From assembly GCF_003019255.1 (NCBI RefSeq), contig NZ_CP027846.1, forward strand, positions 744,001-808,000: DNA of 64,000 nucleotides, written 5' to 3'. Under the pieces are notes generated by a model that saw nothing but the letters and a program-made list of their open reading frames with translations, was not told the DNA's origin and did not search any database. Below, one piece after another: positions 26,341 to 35,276 of the stretch. The position numbers and the translations under genes were made by a program. The stretch comes from Staphylococcus kloosii (GTDB taxonomy: Bacteria > Bacillota > Bacilli > Staphylococcales > Staphylococcaceae). Within the stretch, counting starts at the first letter, position 1. Each line of letters opens with the position of its first letter.

Positions 26341-27087
26341 ATGAGAGTTATTAATTTAAAAGATAAACAATTAGCAAGTGAACATGTCGCTACAGAAATT
26401 GTAAAACTAATTATTTCAAAACCAAATACGGTATTAGGTTTAGCTACGGGTGGAACAATGACTGAACTATACCAATATTTGGTTGAGTTAATTAATGCTA
26501 ATAATTTAGATTTGAATGATGTTGTAACATTTAATTTAGATGAATATGTAGGTTTAAGTCCCGAAGATAAGCAAAGTTATCATGAATATATGCAACAACG
26601 TTTATTTAAATATAACGATAGTTGGAACGACAATAATATTCATATACCTAGTGGTGTAGGTCCAGATTTAGAAGTGGAAGCATATAATTATGAACAAAAA
26701 ATTGAGCAGTGTGGGCCAATAGATTTACAACTATTAGGTATTGGAGAAAACGGCCATATAGGATTCAATGAACCAGGTACTTCGTTTAATAGTCGTACAC
26801 GCGTAGTTAATTTAACACCATCTACAATTCATGCTAATAGTGTAAACTTTGATAACGTTGATGATGTACCAGTCCAAGCAGTATCAATGGGCTTATCATC
26901 TATCATGGGAGCTAAACATATAGTATTATTAGCCTTTGGTGCTAAAAAGATAGACGCCGTTAAACGCTTATTACAAGGTGATGTTGCAACTGATTTACCT
27001 GCATCTATATTGCATCAACACCCAAACGTAGATATTTATGTAGACGATGTTATTTTTAATAAGTTAAAAGAAGATAATGAAGTATAA
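26341..27087 (+). CDS. nagB: Glucosamine-6-phosphate deaminase NagB
   Basis: 248-residue isomerase/deaminase converting glucosamine-6-P to fructose-6-P and ammonia, the entry of amino sugars into glycolysis. Motifs: VLGLATGGTMTELY, FNLDEYVGLSPEDKQSYHEY, and LLGIGENGHIGFNEPG with the catalytic acid-base cluster. Start at ATG 26341, eight bases after GGGTGG; an ATG at 26311 is too far upstream and not family-like. 68 bases after the EIICB gene, hence same operon. The preceding step, NagA deacetylase, is not encoded in the window. Confidence 0.93.
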   Translation: MRVINLKDKQLASEHVATEIVKLIISKPNTVLGLATGGTMTELYQYLVELINANNLDLNDVVTFNLDEYVGLSPEDKQSYHEYMQQRLFKYNDSWNDNNIHIPSGVGPDLEVEAYNYEQKIEQCGPIDLQLLGIGENGHIGFNEPGTSFNSRTRVVNLTPSTIHANSVNFDNVDDVPVQAVSMGLSSIMGAKHIVLLAFGAKKIDAVKRLLQGDVATDLPASILHQHPNVDIYVDDVIFNKLKEDNEV

Positions 27088-27165
27088 GTAACGCATTTAT
27101 AAAGCATTAACGATAAAAATATGTAATAGGGAGCGTAGTTTTATAGTAGTGACTTTGTAATAAAT

Positions 27166-27198
27166 AAGACGAGGCATCAATGGATGTCTCGTCTTTTT
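27166..27198. terminator. Terminator between nagB and nanK
   Basis: AAGACGAGGCATC / GATGTCTCGTCTT stem, loop AATG, T5 tract. Strongest in the nagB direction. Confidence 0.85.
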
Positions 27199-27239
27199 AT
27201 ATTTCACAATTATTTAAAAATTGAAAGAGTCTTTCATAA

Positions 27240-28118
27240 TTAAAGCAAGTTAGCTATTGCACCAATAAGTGCTGCGTTATTTAGTGACAAAGCAGTTTGT
27301 ATTTGTGCGTGACCATAATTATGTGGTAAATAGCATTCTAATTTAGGAACAATATAATTTAATAGATTGTCGCCCTGTGCTGATATTGCACCACCAATAA
27401 GAATGACGTCGGGATCATAAATAATTTGTATTTGTGCAATCCCTTCAGCTAAATAAGCGCTCCATTCGTTTAATATGTCGTTAGCCAATGTATCGCCTTG
27501 TTTAGCATCTTTAAAGAGCTGTTTTACATTTGAATCGTATGGATAATTTTTTACTTCCATTAGTTGTTTAAGGCCCGAAGTAGAAGCTCGCGTTTCGAAA
27601 GTCGTTTCACTATGACTGTCGTAAAGTAAATAACCAATTTGATTAGCACGGTGTCTGGCACCTGTATGAATCCCCAAAGTACGATTATAAAATGCACCAC
27701 CGATACCAGTACCGATAGTTAAGCAAAAAATATTATCTTGTTGATAATTATGGTAAGTTAACTCCCCAAGTAATGCCGCGTTTACGTCATTAAGAACGGC
27801 AATATTAGAATATAACGGCGCCAAATAATCTTTAAAGTTTGTCCCTTTATAATTAGGTATAGTCGGACCACTATATACTACACTTCCTGCTGCGGAGTCA
27901 ATCACGCCTGCACTTGAAATACCTAAATCTAAATTAGAGATGTCATATTTGTCTTTATAATATTTAACAATACGATAAACTTCGTCGATGATTAATTCTG
28001 TGTCATTGTTAGGTGTTGCCACACTGTTATTTTCGATAAATGATAAATCATTGGCGTTGATAACTGCCGATTTGATATTTGTGCCACCAATATCAACTGC
28101 CACTTTATAAATACTCAT
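27240..28118 (-). CDS. nanK: ROK-family N-acetylmannosamine kinase NanK
   Basis: 292-residue ROK-family sugar kinase. ATP-binding VAVDIGGTNIKSAVI is at the N-terminus, the second phosphate motif is LTIGTGIGGAF, and the sugar-binding stretch follows as HTGARHRANQIGYLL. The CXCGXXGC zinc motif of typical ROK proteins is absent, as is common in Gram-positive NanK proteins. It phosphorylates ManNAc made by NanA. Start at ATG 28118 behind AGGAGGAGC; an earlier ATG (28133) overlaps that RBS. Divergent from nanA. Confidence 0.88.
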   Translation of the reverse strand: MSIYKVAVDIGGTNIKSAVINANDLSFIENNSVATPNNDTELIIDEVYRIVKYYKDKYDISNLDLGISSAGVIDSAAGSVVYSGPTIPNYKGTNFKDYLAPLYSNIAVLNDVNAALLGELTYHNYQQDNIFCLTIGTGIGGAFYNRTLGIHTGARHRANQIGYLLYDSHSETTFETRASTSGLKQLMEVKNYPYDSNVKQLFKDAKQGDTLANDILNEWSAYLAEGIAQIQIIYDPDVILIGGAISAQGDNLLNYIVPKLECYLPHNYGHAQIQTALSLNNAALIGAIANLL

Positions 28119-28153
28119 TTTGCTCCTCCTCAAAGGTGTTTTTCGCTTCGTTA

Positions 28154-28168
28154 TGAAAAAAATTTTCA
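28154..28168. promoter_or_regulatory. Putative NanR operator 3 (nanK/nanA)
   Basis: TGAAAA-AAA-TTTTCA with perfect arms, between the divergent nanK and nanA genes. Confidence 0.55.
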
Positions 28169-28208
28169 GAAACTTATCGTTTAATTGATTAATATTTTCA
28201 AAATTCTA

Positions 28209-28237
28209 TTGATAAGTTAAATGTTAGCGTTTACAAT
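28209..28237 (+). promoter_or_regulatory. nanA promoter overlapped by a cre site
   Basis: TTGATA (28209–28214), 17-bp spacer, TACAAT (28232–28237). TGTTAGCGTTTACA at 28222–28235 matches the CcpA cre consensus TGWAANCGNTNWCA at 13 of 14 positions and overlaps the -10 box, predicting glucose repression. Confidence 0.65.
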
Positions 28238-28319
28238 TCAACCTGTAAAGTAAAAATTTTAACGAACTATTTATTGAATAGTTACGTTTCGACATTATGA
28301 AAGCGGAGGGTTTTATATT

Positions 28320-29201
28320 ATGCGTGAAGAAATGAAAGGTTTATATGCAGCATTATTAGTTCCTTATGATGAACAAGGTCGAGTTAAAGAAAAAGCTTTA
28401 AAAGAATTTGCATTAAATGCTATAGATAATGAAGGTTTAGACGGCTTGTATGTTAACGGAAGTTCAGGGGAGAACTTTTTAATTAGTACTGCTCAGAAAA
28501 AGCAAATCTTCAAAATTGTTAAAGAAGCGGTTGGAGATAAAGCGCAATTAATCGCACAAGTTGGTTCTTTAGACTTAAATGAAGCAATCGAGTTAGGTAA
28601 ATATGCTACAGAATTAGGCTACGATGCAATTTCTGCAGTAACACCGTTCTATTATCCTTTCTCATTCGAAGAAATCAAAGATTACTATTTCGAACTTATT
28701 AAAGAAACTCAAAATGACTTAATTATTTATGCGATTCCAGGATTAACAGGTGTTGATATTTCAATGGATCAATTCGAAGAGTTATTCTCAAACGAAAGAG
28801 TTATTGGCGTTAAATACACTGCTCCTGATTTCTTCTTACTTGAAAGAATTCGTAAAAACTTCCCAGATAAATTAATCCTTTCCGGTTTTGATGAAATGTT
28901 AGTTCAGGCAGCAATTTCAGGCGTTGATGGTGCTATCGGTTCTACTTACAACGTTAACGGTAAACGTGCACGTGAAATTTTTGAAAATGCACAACAAGGT
29001 AATATCGACAAAGCATATGAATTACAACATGAAACTAACGACATTATTGCACCTGTATTAGAAATGGGTCTGCATGGTTCATTAAAAGAAATTCTTGCTT
29101 CTAGAGGATTAGAAAGTGGTTTGCCAAAACGTCCATTTAAACCATTTAATGAAGACAATAGACAAAGATTAGAAACATTAATTAAACAATATAATCTATA
29201 G
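28320..29201 (+). CDS. nanA: N-acetylneuraminate lyase NanA
   Basis: 293-residue class I aldolase that splits sialic acid into ManNAc and pyruvate. The Schiff-base lysine is K165 in VIGVKYTAPDF and the catalytic tyrosine Y137 in IIYAIPG; carboxylate-binding GSSGENF is near residue 47. Length equals S. aureus NanA. ATG 20 bases downstream of GGAGGG. First gene of a nanA-nanT operon. Confidence 0.96.
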   Translation: MREEMKGLYAALLVPYDEQGRVKEKALKEFALNAIDNEGLDGLYVNGSSGENFLISTAQKKQIFKIVKEAVGDKAQLIAQVGSLDLNEAIELGKYATELGYDAISAVTPFYYPFSFEEIKDYYFELIKETQNDLIIYAIPGLTGVDISMDQFEELFSNERVIGVKYTAPDFFLLERIRKNFPDKLILSGFDEMLVQAAISGVDGAIGSTYNVNGKRAREIFENAQQGNIDKAYELQHETNDIIAPVLEMGLHGSLKEILASRGLESGLPKRPFKPFNEDNRQRLETLIKQYNL

Positions 29202-29226
29202 AATGTAGCAAAGGGGATGAGCTATT

Positions 29227-30765
29227 ATGCAACAAGTGGGATTTGGCGCATGGAACTGGGTCGCGTTATTTATCTATCTGTTTATCATGTTATTAGTAGG
29301 TGCATACTTTACTAAGCGTGCAGGTAAAAATACCGAAAGTTTCTTTACTGCAAGTGGTAGATTACCATCTTGGGCTGTAGGTTTTTCTATTTACGCAACG
29401 ACATTAAGTGCCATTACTTATATGTCTACACCAGAAAAAGCGTTTTTAACAGATTGGTCTTATATCGCAGGTAATGTAGCAATTATTGCTATTATTCCAT
29501 TACTAATTTATTTTTATGTACCATTCTTTAAAAAACTTAAAATCACCTCAGCTTATGAATATTTAGAAGCACGTTTTGGACCGAGTATTCGAGTAATTGG
29601 ATCATTACTATTTGTCCTGTTCCATTTAGGTCGAATAGCTATCGTAATTTATTTACCAACATTAGCTATTACTTCAGTATCTGATATGAATCCATATCTT
29701 GTAGTTACTTTAGTAGGTTTATTATGTATCGTTTATACCTTCCTTGGTGGTTTTGAAGGGGTCGTATGGAGTGACTTTATCCAAGGTGTTATTTTATTAG
29801 GTGGAGCAATTTTAATTATCGTTCTTGGTATTATTTATATGCCTGGCGGTTTCCATATAATGGCTCACGATGCAATAGAGCATAATAAAGTCATTAGTGC
29901 CGATAACTGGAAAATTAACAGCGCCGCAGCAGCAATACCTGTTATTTTTATTGGGAATATTTTTAATAATTTGCATCAATATACGGCGAGTCAAGATGTT
30001 GTACAACGTTATCAAGCATCACCTTCATTTAAAGAAACAGTTAAATCTTTATGGACAAACGGCGTATTAGTAATTATCTCTGCACCAATTTTCTATGGTA
30101 TGGGTACAATGTTGTATTCATTCTATCGTCATGCGGATAGTCTGCCAAAAGGTTTTAATACATCTTCAATCGTACCGTACTTTGTATTAACTGAAATGCC
30201 TCCATTTGTAGGTGGAATTGTTATTGCTGCAATATTTGCTGCTGCACAGTCAACAATTTCATCAAGCTTGAATTCAATTTCAGCTTGTTTATCTGTTGAT
30301 ATTAAACATAGATTCTTTAGTAAAAGAAGCGAAAAAGAAGAAGTTAAATTTGCCAGATGGGTCATTATCATTGCAGGGATCTTTGGTTATGTAATGTCAC
30401 TTTACCTCATCGCGTCAAATTCAAACGATTTATGGGATTTATTCTTATTAATTACTGGACTATTTGGTGTACCATTAGCAGGTGTGTTCGCCGTAGGTAT
30501 TTTTACGAAACGTGCAAACAGCTTTGGTATTATCGTTGGTTTAATTTTAGGGGCGATAGTCGCATATACAATGAATAAATTTGGTGGAGATAACTCACCA
30601 TTTATCGTTTCAATCTTATCATTTGTTATCGCATTTGGTGCCTCATACTTTGCTAGCTTCTTGGCACCAAAATATAATAAAGATATTACTGGACTTACAA
30701 TCTATGAGAAAAATAAACCTTCAACATATATATCTAAAGTTAAAAATACAGAAGCGAAAGCTTAA
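29227..30765 (+). CDS. nanT: Sodium:sialic acid symporter NanT (SSS family)
   Basis: 512-residue sodium:solute symporter with about 13 hydrophobic segments. SSS-family signatures include FFTASGRLPSWAVGFSIYAT, ATTLSAITYMSTPEKAF and FLGGFEGVVWSDFIQG. Gene position directly behind nanA (25-base gap) and similarity to staphylococcal sialic acid transporters make N-acetylneuraminate the likely substrate, imported with Na+. ATG with RBS AAGGGGATG. No terminator is evident after it. Confidence 0.88.
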   Translation: MQQVGFGAWNWVALFIYLFIMLLVGAYFTKRAGKNTESFFTASGRLPSWAVGFSIYATTLSAITYMSTPEKAFLTDWSYIAGNVAIIAIIPLLIYFYVPFFKKLKITSAYEYLEARFGPSIRVIGSLLFVLFHLGRIAIVIYLPTLAITSVSDMNPYLVVTLVGLLCIVYTFLGGFEGVVWSDFIQGVILLGGAILIIVLGIIYMPGGFHIMAHDAIEHNKVISADNWKINSAAAAIPVIFIGNIFNNLHQYTASQDVVQRYQASPSFKETVKSLWTNGVLVIISAPIFYGMGTMLYSFYRHADSLPKGFNTSSIVPYFVLTEMPPFVGGIVIAAIFAAAQSTISSSLNSISACLSVDIKHRFFSKRSEKEEVKFARWVIIIAGIFGYVMSLYLIASNSNDLWDLFLLITGLFGVPLAGVFAVGIFTKRANSFGIIVGLILGAIVAYTMNKFGGDNSPFIVSILSFVIAFGASYFASFLAPKYNKDITGLTIYEKNKPSTYISKVKNTEAKA

Positions 30766-30857
30766 GTTAAAATTTTCAGGCAAAAAATTATGCAAAAATG
30801 GTGTGGTTATGTAATATAGGTTGGTATTAATTAACTAACATAGAGAGGAAGAAATTA

Positions 30858-31388
30858 ATGTCAACCTTAGTCATCATAACTCACCCAGATATTGATAATT
30901 CAACAGTAAACAAAGCTTGGAAAGAAAAACTAACAAATATTGGAGAATCTGTTACAATTCATGAGCTTTATGCTACTTACCCAGATGGGAAAATAGATGT
31001 TGCTAAAGAGCAAGAACGTTTAGCTGCTCATGATAATGTCGTTTTCCAATTTCCATTATATTGGTATAGTTATCCGCCATTATTAAAACAATACTTTGAT
31101 GAAGTATTCACTTACGGTTGGGCATACGGCTCAACAGGTAACGCGTTGAAAGATAAAAAGTTTGCAGCTGCAGTTTCAATAGGATCACCCGAGTCGGCGT
31201 ATACTACAGAGGGAAATGTACAATATACAATCGATACGTTGCTAACACCTTTAAAGGCAACAGCGAGATTCGTAGGTGCTCAATATGTCGCTACGCATAA
31301 ACTATATAGTACTTTGAATATCGATTCAGAATTACTAGAAGCTAATCAGCAGGACTATGCTACTTTTGTCCAACAATTAAGCGAATAA
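30858..31388 (+). CDS. NAD(P)H-dependent oxidoreductase, NQO/KefF-like flavodoxin fold
   Basis: 176-residue flavoprotein of the NAD(P)H:quinone oxidoreductase (YwrO/KefF, general stress protein 14) family. The N-terminal VIITHPDIDNSTVNKAW is the FMN-binding beginning, VVFQFPLYWYSYPPLLKQYF the core motif, and VSIGSPESAY the second loop. It would reduce quinones or similar electrophiles by two electrons. ATG with RBS GAGAGGAAG; a terminator follows. Confidence 0.85.
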   Translation: MSTLVIITHPDIDNSTVNKAWKEKLTNIGESVTIHELYATYPDGKIDVAKEQERLAAHDNVVFQFPLYWYSYPPLLKQYFDEVFTYGWAYGSTGNALKDKKFAAAVSIGSPESAYTTEGNVQYTIDTLLTPLKATARFVGAQYVATHKLYSTLNIDSELLEANQQDYATFVQQLSE

Positions 31389-31396
31389 CTCATATG

Positions 31397-31449
31397 TCTA
31401 GATTAAGTATATTACTATGATGGTAATAACTTAATCTAGACTTTTTTTA
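31397..31449 (+). terminator. Terminator after the NQO-like gene
   Basis: GTCTAGATTAAGT / ACTTAATCTAGAC stem with further ATTA/TAAT pairs, T7 tract. Confidence 0.9.
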
Positions 31450-31530
31450 TTTCATGTATTGTTACTTTGAAAGCATATTTGAAATATATATAATGAACAT
31501 AAATACAAAATAAAACTTTGAGGGGTAAAT

Positions 31531-32334
31531 ATGATAAAAGCAATCGCAGTTGATATGGATGGAACATTTTTAGATAGCAATAAGAACTATGATGAAACAC
31601 GTTTTAATCGTATATTCCAACAATTACAACAACAAGGTACAAAATTTATCGCTGCAAGTGGTAATCAATATGCCAAATTATTATCGATATTTGGAGAACG
31701 TGATATGTTTTTTATTGCGGAAAATGGGGCGGTAATTTATAACGGAAATGAATTATATGATTATAAAGCTTTTGATTTTGATGTTTATAAAAATTTAATT
31801 GATTATATACATTTCGAACGAGGTATGTCAGAAATTATTGTTTGTGGTCTAAAAAGTGCTTACATATTAAAAAGTACAGATGATAAATTTAAAAAAGATG
31901 CACATTTCTATTATAGACAACTACAAGAAATAGATTCATTTGCCACGTTGCCTCAAGATGAATATGTTAAAGTTGCTTTTAACATTAATAGACAAACACA
32001 TCCAAAATTAGACACAGAGTTACAAGAAAAATTTGAAAATGACATCGGTCTTGTTTCTAGTGGACGTGATAGTGTCGATGTTATTATTCCAAATATGACA
32101 AAGGGTAATGCATTAAAAAGACTGTTAGCTAAATGGGACTTATCTGCTTCACAATTGATGGCTTTTGGCGATGCAAATAATGATTACGATATGTTGGCAC
32201 TTGCAGAATATAGTTACGTTATGCAAAACAGTGAAGATCAGTCATTATTTGATGTCTCAAATTATGTTGCACCTTCAAATGATGAACAAGGTGTGTTAAC
32301 TGTTATCGAAACGCAAGTCCTCAAAAATAAATAA
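31531..32334 (+). CDS. Cof-type HAD-IIB sugar phosphatase
   Basis: 267-residue HAD hydrolase with the C2B cap. Motif I is AVDMDGTFLDSN, motif II IAASGNQ, the motif III lysine is in MTKGNALKRLL and motif IV is MAFGDANNDYDMLALA. The YidA/SupH group dephosphorylates sugar phosphates and similar metabolites; the exact substrate is not readable. ATG with RBS TGAGGGG. Confidence 0.85.
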   Translation: MIKAIAVDMDGTFLDSNKNYDETRFNRIFQQLQQQGTKFIAASGNQYAKLLSIFGERDMFFIAENGAVIYNGNELYDYKAFDFDVYKNLIDYIHFERGMSEIIVCGLKSAYILKSTDDKFKKDAHFYYRQLQEIDSFATLPQDEYVKVAFNINRQTHPKLDTELQEKFENDIGLVSSGRDSVDVIIPNMTKGNALKRLLAKWDLSASQLMAFGDANNDYDMLALAEYSYVMQNSEDQSLFDVSNYVAPSNDEQGVLTVIETQVLKNK

Positions 32335-32441
32335 ATATATGTTGAAACTATTGTGTATAAACATATTATTTTAAGCATACGTAATGTATCTATTATACTA
32401 ACGATAGTTAAATTTAAACATGAAAGGATGGCAACAAAGTA

Positions 32442-33101
32442 ATGACAAATATAAAAGAAACTATTTTAGATGCATTTCAATTCAGACATGCTACCAAACG
32501 TTTTGATGCAACTAAAACAGTAAGTGATGATGATTTTAATACTATATTAGAAACAGGGCGTTTATCTCCAAGTTCTTTAGGTTTAGAGCCTTGGAAATTT
32601 ATAGTGATTCAAAATCGTGAATTACGTAATAAATTAAGAGAAATTAGTTGGGGTGCACAAGGACAACTAGACACAGCAAGCCATTTCGTTTTAATATTAG
32701 CGCGTAAAAATGTGACTTCTAAATCAGATTATGTGCAACATATGATTCATGATATAAAACAATACGATCCTGCAACTATTCCTGCAGTAGAGGAAAAATA
32801 TGATAATTTCCAAACAAGTGCACACATTAATGATAATGAGCGTACATTAGTCGATTGGGCAAGTAAACAATCTTATATTGCTTTAGGTAACATGATGACT
32901 ACTGCAGCATTTTTAGGTATCGACTCTTGTCCTATAGAAGGATTTGACTATGACGGTGTAACGGAATTATTAGCTAATGAAGGTATTCTTGATACGGAAC
33001 ACTTCGTACCTGCCACAATGGTAGCGTTTGGTTACAGAGAAACAGAGCCAAAAGCCAAAGTACGTCAGCCACAAGAAGATATAGTTGAATGGTATAACTA
33101 A
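32442..33101 (+). CDS. NAD(P)H-dependent nitroreductase
   Basis: 219-residue FMN-dependent nitroreductase-family protein. The FMN-binding start FQFRHATKRFDATKTVSDDD (Arg-X-X-X-Lys/Arg pattern) and LSPSSLGLEPWKFIVIQN, plus IALGNMMTTAAFLGIDSCPI, are diagnostic. It probably reduces nitroaromatics or quinones and may serve in oxidative stress. ATG preceded by GAAAGGATGG. Ended by a terminator before ddh. Confidence 0.88.
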   Translation: MTNIKETILDAFQFRHATKRFDATKTVSDDDFNTILETGRLSPSSLGLEPWKFIVIQNRELRNKLREISWGAQGQLDTASHFVLILARKNVTSKSDYVQHMIHDIKQYDPATIPAVEEKYDNFQTSAHINDNERTLVDWASKQSYIALGNMMTTAAFLGIDSCPIEGFDYDGVTELLANEGILDTEHFVPATMVAFGYRETEPKAKVRQPQEDIVEWYN

Positions 33102-33103
33102 TT

Positions 33104-33136
33104 AAAACTGGCCTAGTCATAGGTCAGTTTTTTAAA
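33104..33136 (+). terminator. Terminator after the nitroreductase gene
   Basis: AAACTGGCCTA / TAGGTCAGTTT stem, loop GTCA, T6. Confidence 0.85.
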
Positions 33137-33188
33137 TGTAACATACAGGGTATAACATTACTAACAACATCAAAAAGGGGCAATAGTT

Positions 33189-34184
33189 ATGAAGTTAAAA
33201 TTATTTGATGTCGGTAATGATGAAGCGCCATTCGTTGAAAAGTGGGCAAACGAAAATAATGTAGAGGTAGATTATGTACCAGATTCACTTACCCGTGACA
33301 ATATCAATGAGGTTTCTGGATATGATGGTTTATGCTTAAGTCATAATGGTCCATTTGATAATAGCTTACTAAAAGATTTAAATGATATGGGTATTAAACA
33401 AATAGCGCAAAGAAGCGCAGGATTTGATATGTATGATTTAGAGGAGGCAACAGCAAATAGTATTAAAGTTACTAACGTACCAAGTTATTCGCCGAATTCT
33501 ATAGCAGAGTATGCTTTAACAGGAGCTTTATATTTTGTTAGAAAGGTGCCAACAGTACAACAACACGTTGCTAAACAGGATTTTAGATGGCAACCAACGA
33601 TTATGGCGCGTCCAATTAAAGGACTCACTGTTGCAGTAATTGGTACTGGAAGAATCGGTTATATAGTTGCTGAATTATTTCATCATATGGGATGTGATGT
33701 TATCGGTTATGATATACAAATTAACCCACAAGCTGAAAAATTTATTACATATAAAGATACGGTACAAGAAGCGGTTAAAGATGCAGACATCGTAACATTG
33801 CATACACCAGCCACGAAAGATACTATAAAGATGTTCAATCAAGAGATGTTTAGTCATTTTAAAGATGGGGCAATTTTTATTAATTGTGCACGTGGCGTTC
33901 TTGTTGATACAGAGGCATTGATACAAGCATTAGATACTAATAAATTAAGTGGTGCGGTTATTGATACGTACGAAAACGAAGCAACTTATTTTAGGAAAGA
34001 CTGGAGCTCTAAAGAAATTGAAGACGACTTATTAGCATCATTAATGGAACGAGATGACATACTATTGTCGCCACATATCGCATTTTATACTAATGAGTCC
34101 GTTGAAAATTTAGTAGAACGAAGTTTAAATAGTACGATGGAAATATTACGTCATGGGGATTCAGAATTTGTAGTAAATAAATAA
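33189..34184 (+). CDS. ddh: D-lactate dehydrogenase
   Basis: 331-residue D-2-hydroxyacid dehydrogenase that interconverts pyruvate and D-lactate with NADH. The catalytic residues are at the classical positions: R235 (INCARGVLVD), E264 (YENEA) and H296 (LLSPHIAFYTNE). The Rossmann motif is VIGTGRIGYIVAELF (starting near 150). Length matches S. aureus Ddh (330). ATG behind AAAAAGGGG. It lies alone; in staphylococci it supports fermentative NAD+ regeneration, including under nitric oxide stress. Confidence 0.94.
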   Translation: MKLKLFDVGNDEAPFVEKWANENNVEVDYVPDSLTRDNINEVSGYDGLCLSHNGPFDNSLLKDLNDMGIKQIAQRSAGFDMYDLEEATANSIKVTNVPSYSPNSIAEYALTGALYFVRKVPTVQQHVAKQDFRWQPTIMARPIKGLTVAVIGTGRIGYIVAELFHHMGCDVIGYDIQINPQAEKFITYKDTVQEAVKDADIVTLHTPATKDTIKMFNQEMFSHFKDGAIFINCARGVLVDTEALIQALDTNKLSGAVIDTYENEATYFRKDWSSKEIEDDLLASLMERDDILLSPHIAFYTNESVENLVERSLNSTMEILRHGDSEFVVNK

Positions 34185-34189
34185 CAATA

Positions 34190-34247
34190 TAAACAAGTGC
34201 TAGCAATCAACCTCTGATACGAGATGACATTGTTAGCACTTGTTATT
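34190..34247. terminator. Bidirectional terminator between ddh and the VOC gene
   Basis: AACAAGTGCTAGCAAT / ATTGTTAGCACTTGTT stem with one G-U pair. Confidence 0.8.
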
Positions 34248-34252
34248 AATTA

Positions 34253-35056
34253 TTAGTTTGGCACTACCGACGTATTACTATGAAGAGTAACAGCAACGCC
34301 TTCAGGACTAGTTAAATTTTTATGAGTAGTGTTGGGTTTATAAATATCAATGTGAGTAAGTCCTAGACTTTGATCATTATCGATTCTTTTTTTGTTAGAT
34401 TGCCAAGTGTTTACGGCAATATGATGATGATAATTATTCGTCGACATAAATAAAGCTTGTGGAAATTTTGAAATATGTTGAAGCCCTAACTCATTAATAT
34501 AAAATTGACGAGCTTCTTCAAGATTCACCGTTTTTAAATGTAAGTGTCCTATTTGAGCTTCGTCTGGCATACCAGTCCAACCATCTACTGTACGTTGTGA
34601 TAATAAATCTTCGACGTCTACTTGTAGCGTATCCATCTTTACAAAACCATCTTGCCATTGCCATGTTTCAGGGTTACGGTCGTAATATACTTCAATACCA
34701 TTACCTTCAATGTCATTAAGGTAAAGTGCTTCGCTGACAAGATGATCTCCTCCTCCAATTTGTGCACCTTGTGAAGATGCATAATGTAAAAAATCAGCCA
34801 AATCAGCTTTAGTAGGCAATAATAGTGCGATATGGAACAAACCAGCTTCAGTTACAGATGGTCTACGAGGGTTGTCAATTTGTTGAAGCGTTAAAGTATG
34901 ACCACCATTTCCTATTGCTAAGACTATGGTATTTGTTTGTTCGTCTATTATTTTTAAACCTAATAAGTTTGTATAAAATTGCGTCATTTGTTCTAAATTT
35001 TGTACGTTTAGTGTTATACCTGTTACTTGAGTAGCAGTTTTATCATGAAATGTCAT
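34253..35056 (-). CDS. Two-domain VOC dioxygenase, CatE-like
   Basis: 267-residue protein with two VOC modules: one starting VTGITLNVQNLEQMTQFY, the other IGHLHLKTVNLEEARQFYIN near residue 155. The GLFHIALLLPTKADLADFL and GNGIEVYYDRNPETW stretches contain the His/Glu metal ligands. It resembles B. subtilis CatE, a catechol-2,3-dioxygenase in quinone detoxification. The start at 35056 (MTFHD) is seven bases behind AAGAGG; an ATG two codons earlier abuts the RBS. Confidence 0.8.
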   Translation of the reverse strand: MTFHDKTATQVTGITLNVQNLEQMTQFYTNLLGLKIIDEQTNTIVLAIGNGGHTLTLQQIDNPRRPSVTEAGLFHIALLLPTKADLADFLHYASSQGAQIGGGDHLVSEALYLNDIEGNGIEVYYDRNPETWQWQDGFVKMDTLQVDVEDLLSQRTVDGWTGMPDEAQIGHLHLKTVNLEEARQFYINELGLQHISKFPQALFMSTNNYHHHIAVNTWQSNKKRIDNDQSLGLTHIDIYKPNTTHKNLTSPEGVAVTLHSNTSVVPN

Positions 35057-35276
35057 ATACATACCTCTTATCTATTTACTTGTATTTATTTTTGATACAA
35101 GTTAAATTTATAGCAATTAGGAAGTTTAGTCAATAAATAAGTTTGACTGGACAAAATGTTTTAATAAATATTATGTAATATTTTTTTAGTATTGAATAAA
35201 AATAAATGAGTAATTTAACTTTTTCGATTACTATTGTGATATTATGTAACATAATAAAGAGTAAAGGGGTGGGCGT

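Noticed and set aside
30581..30814. Frame at the end of nanT extending past its stop
   Set aside because: Out-of-frame shadow; no RBS and unnatural composition.
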